Shown one piece after another: positions 56,768 through 64,000 of a DNA stretch of 64,000 nt (position 1 is the first letter of the stretch; each line of letters begins with the position of its first letter). Origin of the DNA: Rutstroemia sp. NJR-2017a BVV2 (Eukaryota > Ascomycota > Leotiomycetes > Helotiales > Rutstroemiaceae); contig NJPS01000039.1 in NCBI GenBank assembly GCA_002946415.1, forward strand, positions 434,001 to 498,000, given 5' to 3'. A model generated the notes under the pieces. The model made no database searches and was not told the origin of the DNA. It worked only from the letters and a program-made list of their open reading frames with translations. The position numbers and the translations under genes were made by a program.

Positions 56768-58096
56768 GGGGTTTAGATGGTGGTTGCGATGGTAGTTGTG
56801 ATGGTAGTTGCGATGGTTATGGGGTGGTTTGTATATAAATGTAAAACAATAGAATATTCATAGAATTGTTGAGATATGTTTAGTGGAAAACTCAACTTGG
56901 TATAACAGTATAGAATTAGCTATGAATTATTTGTGCGACAGATGTACTCTTATCCGCGCCATCATAAAAATCCCGCCCGAGTAGAATTGTACATTTACCC
57001 CTCCATTTGTGTGACTTGCGCCCGTAATATTTGCAGGATCAATCGACCGGGCTTGTATGCGACCGAGGAGATACTTCTCCGGTGTAGAAATAATAGGCTG
57101 GCGATAATGTTCAAATAACAACTGTACAATAAAAAATTAGACTCTTTAGGATATTCGTCTGAAAAGAGTAGTCAGCTATAATAACATATTGTCCCAAATC
57201 GGCCGGTTTTTATCGCTTGCATATTATACTAGAATGCAGCACATCATCAAACAGGATTTGGGAATTGGTGATGTGTAGTTGAGAGAAGAGTGTAAGATTA
57301 CAGAGGAAGGGGGAATTCAGTTCGTCGCCGATTTGTTTAATGACCCCGCGGCACTTGTCGAGAGCATATAACTCTACTGTACTATATTGGTTATAAACTA
57401 TCTTGGAACTTGTGAATGTTTAAATTAATTATAAGCTTAAGATAGAAGCATGACTTTCATTTCATACTCTCCTTCCATCATGAGTGTTGTTGCTGTCTAG
57501 CTGTTAGTCGTTGCAATTTAGCATCGAAGGTTGGGGATAATGTTGTAATATTCTACTCGCTGACCTCGATCCACAACCCTATTAACCCGTCCTCCTATTA
57601 TATACTAAACGTCGGTTTCCCTCTCTGTATTTATATAAATCATATATCCAACCTGATTAGCACCGCATAGCCAGTGTCTAGGCTGTGGGTTTCGCGTGTG
57701 CTTGGGATAGGATAAGGAGGGGATGAAATGTAGAGTATAATGTTAATACTAATACTGAGATCTGTCTATCTATTGGTGAGATGAGTGTTTAATACTGCTG
57801 TCTGTCTGATAATTTAGTTAGATAGCTGCTTTGCCTCGACTATCCTCTCCCCTCAGCTCAACAACCACCTCCCTAAACCACAACCCAAACCCGCCCGACC
57901 ATTACCCCTACCCCTACCCCACCGTCCCATCATCATCATCATCATCATCATCCAACCCTCGCTCGCCTAACCCACCGCTAACTCTGCCCCCCACCCCACT
58001 AACCCCCCACCACACACAACCCATTTTCCCACTCCCACTTCCTTCTAATCATCTTCTTATTCCCCTATACCCTCCTTCTCCTCAACAACAAGACCT
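56768..58096. other. Intergenic, PPR gene to tRNA-Ile
   Basis: About 1.3 kb. It starts with imperfect gatggtagttg repeats (56775-56820), is AT-rich through 57400-57780, then becomes C-rich with a (CAT)n microsatellite. No gene supported. Confidence 0.4.
57928..57952. repeat. (CAT)n microsatellite
   Basis: About eight uninterrupted CAT/ATC triplets in a C-rich stretch. Confidence 0.8.
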
Positions 58097-58210
58097 GGTC
58101 GCTTAGCTCAGTTGGTTAGAGCGTGGTGCTAATATCATGTCGAGGCTGCAGTCCATGCTCCTCCCAGTGTGATAACGCCAAGGTCGCGAGTTCGACCCTC
58201 GTAGTGACCA
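58097..58210 (+). tRNA. tRNA-Ile (anticodon AAU) with a 40-nt intron
   Basis: The mature parts form a complete cloverleaf: acceptor GGTCGCT pairs with AGTGACC (one G-T), D arm GCTC/GAGC, anticodon stem TGGTG/CGCCA with loop CTAATAA (anticodon AAT, to be edited to inosine), and T arm GCGAG-TTCGACC-CTCGT. Discriminator base A58210. The intron (58135-58174) lies directly after position 37, the canonical site in eukaryotic nuclear tRNAs. The CCA end is added after transcription. Confidence 0.93.
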
Positions 58211-59331
58211 TTTGTTTTTCTCTTTTGGCTGTTTGGGTGTGTAGGGAGAGGTTTGAATGGGGGGTTGAGGGATAGGATTGTTTTTTTGGTAATACAGGAG
58301 GAGATTGGTGTGGTGTGGCGGGTGTATGTGTGGGACGGTGAAAGGGTAATGGTTGGTGCGGAAGCGAGGGGGATAGGGGGCGCTGCTTTTGGGGGTTGGG
58401 GAGGGTTGGAGGGAGATTGACTTGGTTGTTTGCGAATAGGAATAAGATAAAGGGATTCATTGTACTTTTAATGTTCTCTTGTACTTTGATAATTATCTAC
58501 TGTTTCATGTTTTCTGCGTCTTGTCGGAGGTGGGTATTTTGTTTGACGCTATTTTGTATATTTCGTTCATTTAATCTGCGAGTGAATTTTTGGTCGTGAA
58601 AAGAATCAGTAGGTGATGGATTGGTTGGTAGTATAAGGTATATATAGGTTTGGCTTTCTGGTTCTGTTTCGTTCATGTAGAATCAAATCGTTCATTTTGT
58701 TCAGTAGGTCATGTCGTCAGCACGTAGGTTTTTAGTTGTGAAAAGAACTCATCTCATTGTAATTGAATCGGTTGGTGTCAAAAGTTACACACAGGTCTTG
58801 AATATCTAGGCTGATATGTAAGTTACATTTCGTTCATTACACCTCATTTCGTCTCCACATGCTTTTTGCTCGTGGAAAGAACTCAACTCATTGCGATTGA
58901 ATTAGTTGGTAGCAAAAGTTATTTGCGGGTTTGGGATCGGAGGAATGAGCTAGCTATTCATATTATTCTTTGTATTTTTGAATTGGTTCTTCCATATATG
59001 TTCTTCCATCTCATTGCATCGCTGATCCGTACCAATTTCCCTGCGGTATTGAGCGTTTTGTCGGCACGCCTGTTCCGTATTGTTGTTTTAATAGTCCTAG
59101 CTTTCCTATATGAGATCAATCCTCGCGCTGTGAAGAATTTCAGCATGTTATCGAGTGTTGGCTAGTCCGTACTATCGTTTATCGTGTATCCTATTGCTTC
59201 TTGACTCTCGTGGCTAGCTCTGATCCTCTCCGTCTGCTTTACTATCCTCCCTTTCTCCGTCACCTTCCCTTTCCTTCCTAATTCCCTTTCCCTCCCCCTC
59301 CCATCCCCTCCCCTCCTATCCCCTCCCCTCC
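58211..59331. other. Intergenic, tRNA to cutinase
   Basis: No gene supported. It contains diverged direct repeats at 58561-58935 and ends in a long C/T-rich run (59270-59350) just past the cutinase stop. Confidence 0.4.
58561..58935. repeat. Three diverged direct repeats starting TTTCGTTCAT
   Basis: TTTCGTTCAT recurs at 58561, 58667 and 58828. Each copy is followed by a similar order of words: a gtgaaaagaa(ct)-like block, then a ttgRattggtt/ttggtgg/ggtag block, then a short tail. Units are about 105-160 bases and clearly decayed; no coding sense is apparent. Confidence 0.55.
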
Positions 59332-60715
59332 TTACCCCCCCAACCCCCCCATCGCCCCCCTCCTCAAACTCGAAATCCCCATCTCCGCCACCCCCGCCAC
59401 CGCAAACCCCGCCGCCACACCCACATCCCTCACATACTCCAAATGCGCCTTCGTAACCACATCCCCACCTTTACAGATATCATCCGCCGGATCGCAGAAC
59501 GTCATCACTCGTTTCGGGTCCACCCCATTGATCGCAGTCCCGTTCATCGGGTCCCCGAAGAGGATTATGCTGTTGATTTTCGAGGTCGTGGTTGTGGGAA
59601 GAGAGGCCGTGGCTTTGTGGACTAGTTGCGCGCCTTGGGAGTAGCCGGAGAGGAGGAGGTGGGTGCGGGGGCAGTGGTGGAGGGTGCTGTTTATGAGGGT
59701 TGCCCTAGGGGGGGAAGGGGTTAGTTAGGGGGTGGTTGATTGGGTGGGATGGAGTGGGATAGAATGAGGGGGAGGTGGTATTGAACAAGGAGAGGTGGTG
59801 GCGGGGAAAGGTAGTGTTGAATGGGAGTGAGATGGTTTTGAATGTGCCGAGTGGAATTGGATCAGGTGAAATGGCATAGTATTCATTGACACTGATACGA
59901 TGAAACGTATAAAGTAAAGACGATGCAGCGAAGCGATGTGAAAGAGAGTGTCTATATGATGCGAAGTAAAGAGCAGCATAAACTTACATCGTCGCAGCAC
60001 CCTTCTTATCTCCACCATCCAAGAATCCATTGATTGAAGCATCATAATCCACACCTTGAATCATCAAATTTCCTGTACCATTCATGTACGCAGCGAGGGC
60101 CGTAAAGAACGGAGGTCCTGTCAGGATTCCTACATTTCCTATCCAGTTGTCTCGTTATTAGCTTTATTCTTAAATTTATTTTCCTTTCCTCTTCATTCTC
60201 CGGATTCTCTCCTTTCTAAACCTGTAGTTTTTACTTTCTTTCCTTTTCGCTTCTCTCCTTTCTAGTTTTTGTCTTCCACCTCCTTTCCTTGGACCTTCCC
60301 TTCCCTCCGTTCCCCCTCACCTCCTCTCTTCCCCTCCCCCACCCACCCAGGCATCCAAACCAAAGCAAAAACCACAACAAAAACAAAACCTACCCGGTTC
60401 CCCCGTCCCCCTCGCAAACACCACCATCATCGTCGCACAACTCCCATTCTTATCCAGCAAATCATTCTGCGTCACCACATTCCGTCGATCACCCAAAAAC
60501 GTCGACAACGTACTCGCACTCGTAAGATCGCCTCCTAATGTACCTAATTCGCCCAACACTGCTGAGAGATCTCTTTTCTTTGCCTTTGACGGAGTTGTTT
60601 CGAATTTATGGCGGACAGATGAGATCGAAAAAGGAAACGAGTGGACTAGAGGTATTAGGAGAAACAGTTGAATGAAAAGGAATACGCTGATGGTGGAATT
60701 AGGAGAATATGCCAT
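59332..60715 (-). CDS. Secreted cutinase-family serine esterase
   Basis: Exons on the minus strand are 60394-60715, 59988-60138 and 59332-59704, with introns of 255 and 283 nt; all phases agree and the product is 281 residues. The N-terminus is a signal peptide (ISVFLFIQLFLLIPLVHS) followed by a propeptide-like basic stretch ending KAKKR. The cutinase fold is clear: MMVVFARGTGEPGNVG, then VDYDASINGF, then the nucleophile Ser in LLSGYSQGAQ, and the Asp in CDPADDICKGG; the His is expected in the KAHLEYV block. Cysteines at CATMMV and CPRTH suit the first disulfide. It hydrolyses cutin or related esters outside the cell. The ATG at 60715 was preferred to a GTG one codon before. Confidence 0.9.
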
Positions 60716-62520
60716 CACAGATGGAGGTGAGAGAGAAGGGGCCGGCCTATCTCTTTCTATGGATTAATAGTTCTAAATCAAATAGAGGTAAAGAAAGAAA
60801 TGATAAAGGAAATAAAGAAATCTCTTGGCATGCGACTTTGCAGATAGACGAGAAGCATTGTATAAGTAAGTAAGAAGAGAAGCTTGAAGTTTCAAAGAGC
60901 TCATGGTTAAGCCACCTGGCCACCATGCAGAATGAGATGTATGGGTAATGAAGATTCTCATCTTCATCTGAACATCCAAACCAACCATTCGATCAATAGA
61001 AGTTTGAGAAAGAGAGACGAAAAGTCCAAGAAGAGTGCCTGTTCGCGAGTGTTGTTTGATGTTTGAGATGGACGCATGGATGAGGGAGGTGGTGTGAAAC
61101 GCGGAAGATTTGAGATGGTGGGTGAGATTGCCGAATGGATGGATGTCTTTGGACTGGAGACTTAAGGGTGCTTGTTAATAATGTTTTTGGATACTATCTG
61201 TTTTTCTTCAGAAGAAGTAGATATTCTTGTTCGCGAAGCAGAAGTATCATCTCACCTCCATCTAGCCCATCCATTACCTCTCTCATTAGTCAATTCCGAT
61301 GGCTCTTCGTCTACCGTCCCCCTTGGAAATACCCGCTTGTATGCGGTATGCAAGCAAAAAGCTCTTCAGCGTCAACAGCCATCGGCATCATCAATGCAGA
61401 ATTAGTAATCCAGCATTAGCAACGCAGAACTCAATGTTCCGAAAGTAAGATATGACTCTTCTTACCGAATCGTTCTCGACCCCACCAGCAAAGCCATCAA
61501 GCATAGAATCGGGAAACGAAAGAAAATCAATGGCTTTTCAAGTAATCGTGTGATGTGATGTGCTGTGTTTAAGAAAAAGCTGCATTCATATATAGTACAT
61601 GATTGGTCAATTGATATGACTCTTTTTCACCATTTTCGACTTCGCGTTCGGCTTTTTACAAGTTGTGGAGGCAAGTAGAAATAGGGTAGAGTACTCAACG
61701 GGATAAGGCACGGCAAGGTAAGGTTAAAAAAGGCAGTGAGAAGACTCACATCTAAAATAAACACACCTCATCCTTTACTCCCTCCGTATAACTCAACCAA
61801 CCCACATCCAATCCAATCCCGTTACAGCGGTTCGGTTCGGTACAGTATATTCCCCGTTGACACGGCATTGGTGCGGCGTAGACTATGAACGGAGTTGGGC
61901 ACGGAGTTGGGTACGGAGTTGTTGCTTACCGATACATACTTCTTCTACTCTCCGTTGCTTATATGACAAATCTATTCCGTGCCAACGCGGACTTCAATGA
62001 TTTGTGATAATGACGGCGACGGTGAGGAGAGGGGATTAGGCAGCACACCTTGATGGATGGGATATGGAGAGGGAGATGCGGGTTTCGTGGACGATTGCGT
62101 TGGTGATCTGCTGGTGTTGGGGTTAGTGCTGAGGGTAGAACTATGGGGTGTGTAGTCCGTGTGGATGGAAGGTAGAGACAGGTATGACTGGTACCTGCAT
62201 ATGATGTGGTGCTAGGCGGTGTTTACGTATGAGTACAGTAAGTTTACGTTGTGTGTGTGTGTGTATGTACTCCGCTTGGTATAATCATAGACCGTAGGTC
62301 TGTAGATCCACGGCTCTTCCAAGCCTTGCGTAGAGTGCTTATACAACTTTCACCTGTATTCACCTGTATTCACCTATATCCCATCAACCATCAACCATCA
62401 CCTTAATCCTAATTTCATAGAATCTTAAAAAGACCTATAATATCCACAAAATGCACCGTATACAGATACTAACTCACCCCCCTTCCAAACATCCATCCGA
62501 TACACTTGTCAAAAAACATA
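60716..62520. other. Intergenic, upstream of cutinase
   Basis: About 1.8 kb with no supported gene. A 12-base unit (acggagttgggc) is repeated three times at 61889-61923. Short open frames on both strands lack motifs. Confidence 0.4.
61889..61923. repeat. 12-bp tandem repeat, three units
   Basis: Three head-to-tail copies of ACGGAGTTGGGY, the last one diverged. Confidence 0.7.
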
Positions 62521-62637
62521 TGATCACTACGAGAACTCAAACTCGCACAACCTTGGCGTTTATCCCACTGCAACAGCATAACCAGCAGCATCGATATGAT
62601 ATCAGCACCACGCTCTAACCAACTGAGCTAAGCTTGT
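62521..62637 (-). pseudogene. Degenerate tRNA-Ile copy with intron
   Basis: The minus strand reads TTAGCTCAGTTGGTTAGAGCGTGGTGCTGATA, then an intron-like stretch whose start (tcatatcgatgctgc) resembles the intron of the tRNA at 58097, then ACGCCAAGGTT...GCGAG...CTCGTAGTGATCA. The D arm and anticodon stem are intact, but the 5' acceptor half no longer pairs with AGTGATC, the variable and T loops carry extra bases, and the anticodon is GAT, not AAT. It is therefore a broken duplicate in opposite orientation, about 4.4 kb from the intact gene. Confidence 0.7.
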
Positions 62638-63781
62638 CTCTATTTGTGTATTCCGACGTCGCCGGCGCAGCCAGTTGATCGGTTGGTTGGGGTTGGTTAG
62701 ATAGCTGGGTTGATGTAGAGGGGTGGCTAAGTTAGGAGCCGTAAGCACAATTATTGTATGCACATACCAGAGCAAGCTGAGAACGATGCAATAATCCGAA
62801 TCCAGAGCGCGTCGCATCGCATCGCAAACTGTACGAACTTCAAATCTTACATTCTATCGCGCGCCCTGGGCGATGATGAAGGGGGAAGCTTTGAAGTTAG
62901 TGAGTAGGAATCATGGCTCATAACGCTGCAGAAAGCCTTGAAGTCAGTAAGTAAGCAAGATATCGTGGCTCATACAATCCTTTGTGAAACCCCCAAAATA
63001 TCAAAGCCTCCACAAACCATAAATCTAGATCCAATCAGTGACCAAATGTGTATGTGTAGGTAACATCAACATCTTTCTCTAATATATATCACGCACGAAA
63101 CTTGGGTTGAGCCACCGACGGAATAACCAGCACCTCCAACCTCCAAATCCAAGTCCGTGCAACCTAAAACCCACCCACACAAGCAAAACCTGAGTCATCC
63201 GGCAGCACTGACTTACCTCCACCCTTCCACACCGGAGTTCGCTTACCCACCCTTACGCCGAAACACAACCAAGGAGAAGGAATAAGGCTGAGCGAGATTA
63301 CCGTTACACGCGTTTGCATGTGCGTTGGTGGAGGGCGTAGGGCAGTGGGAAAGGGATGGATGGGGTGAATGGGATGATGTATGTATGACTGTTTGTTGGT
63401 TTGATCTACGGAGTATGGATGGAGGGAGGGATAGGTGGATGATGGATAGGGAGAGATGTATATATATAGAGAGAGGAGGGTGGATGGGTTTGCTTTATTC
63501 TTTTTGTTGGAGTATCAAGTCAACTCAAGTTAATTCGATTCAGTCAATATAAAAGTCAATTCACATCAAGTCAGCTCAAGTCTGCTCAAATCACCTCACC
63601 TCAACCTCAATCCACTCAACTCAAACCTCAATCAAAGTCCAGTGATATATACAAATCAAACCGACTTTCCATCTATCCAGATATCTTACCAATCAAACTC
63701 AACAACAACGAACAATATTACTTTCCTATCACCAATATAAACACAAACACAAACACGAGTATATCGAATACCTCAGTCAAA
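62638..63781. other. Intergenic, promoter region of the right-edge gene
   Basis: About 1.1 kb. From 63500 on it is rich in tcaa/ctcaa words and ends in the acaaacacaaacac leader typical of a fungal 5' UTR. No other gene supported. Confidence 0.4.
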
Positions 63782-64000
63782 ATGCACGGTTTACCATCTA
63801 TTCCCGCTTCTTGTGAGTGTTTACTTTTCTGTTTTTTTCGTCTATGTATATTATACACCACCTCATCTCATCCCCCGTCCTCTCCACCATCCCCATCCAC
63901 TCTCCTCTCTCTCCTCTCTCCTCTCTCTCCTCTCTCCTCTCTCTCCTCTCTCTCCTCTCTCTCCTCTCTCTCCTCTCTCTCCTCTCTCCTCTCTCCACTC
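63782..64000 (+). CDS. First exon of an unidentified gene running off the right edge
   Basis: An ATG at 63782 in a good leader context opens MHGLPSIPAS; the frame then meets a consensus donor (gtgagt at 63813). The following sequence is a CT-rich presumed intron continuing past the window. The identity cannot be told from ten residues. Confidence 0.4.
   Translation, partial: MHGLPSIPASCECLLFCFFRLCILYTTSSHPPSSPPSPSTLLSLLSPLSPLSSLSSLSSLSSLSSLSSLLSPL
63895..64000. repeat. CT-rich microsatellite (TCTCTCC-type)
   Basis: Runs of ctctctcct and ctctcc units to the window end, probably inside the first intron of the edge gene. Confidence 0.85.

Noticed and set aside
57831..58106. Pro/Ser-rich open frame just before the tRNA
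   Set aside because: Composition-driven (C-rich with a CAT microsatellite), and it runs into the tRNA gene.
1..64000. CRISPR arrays, bacterial operons or prophage
   Set aside because: No spaced direct repeats of the CRISPR type; spliceosomal introns and fungal genes throughout.

Overview
This 64 kb window is nuclear DNA of a filamentous ascomycete (Pezizomycotina). The evidence is many short introns of about 41-85 nt with GT...TACTAAC-like...AG signals, fungus-specific families (nitrate reductase, fungal-type N-acetylglutamate synthase, Pth11/SAT4-type rhodopsin-domain proteins, 2EXR proteins, FSH hydrolases, cutinase, a highly reducing polyketide synthase), and an intron-containing tRNA-Ile(AAU). 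Family resemblance suggests Leotiomycetes; that placement is inference. Exon-intron models were built by hand from reading frames, splice signals and phase agreement.

Left, accessory part (1 to about 29 kb). An F-box protein runs off the left edge. Then come a low-complexity block with a CCAAAAA satellite, two paralogous four-exon mini-genes resembling I9-type peptidase inhibitors (the second with a damaged splice donor), two short hAT-type MITEs in inverted orientation, a 2EXR protein and a truncated transposase. Next is a candidate biosynthetic cluster of about 17-19 kb: an NRPS-like adenylation-thiolation-reductase enzyme (A-T-R, minus), an FSH-type serine hydrolase (plus), a seven-helix rhodopsin-domain membrane protein (minus), and a 2,665-residue highly reducing PKS (plus; KS-AT-DH-MT-ER-KR-ACP with a degenerate ER and no release domain). 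A paraoxonase/SMP-30-like protein may be its right border.

Right, mostly core part (29.5 to 58 kb). Genes are NMD2/UPF2, an isochorismatase-family hydrolase, ARV1, a small membrane protein, a 3-hydroxyisobutyrate-dehydrogenase-like enzyme, mitochondrial N-acetylglutamate synthase, a BAR-domain protein, nitrate reductase with a NirA/NIT4-type promoter site, SRP68, and a 1,057-residue PPR protein. From 58 to 64 kb are a tRNA-Ile with a 40 nt intron, diverged direct repeats, a cutinase with two unusually long introns, a broken tRNA-Ile copy in inverted orientation, and the first exon of a gene running off the right edge.

How the genes may work together (inference). The PKS lacks a thioesterase and a working ER motif. 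The FSH hydrolase could release its chain, and the A-T-R enzyme could activate a carboxylic acid and reduce it to an aldehyde or alcohol. The two divergent gene pairs (A-T-R/FSH and GPCR-like/PKS) could each share a promoter. No cluster transcription factor, transporter, P450 or trans-ER was found in the window.
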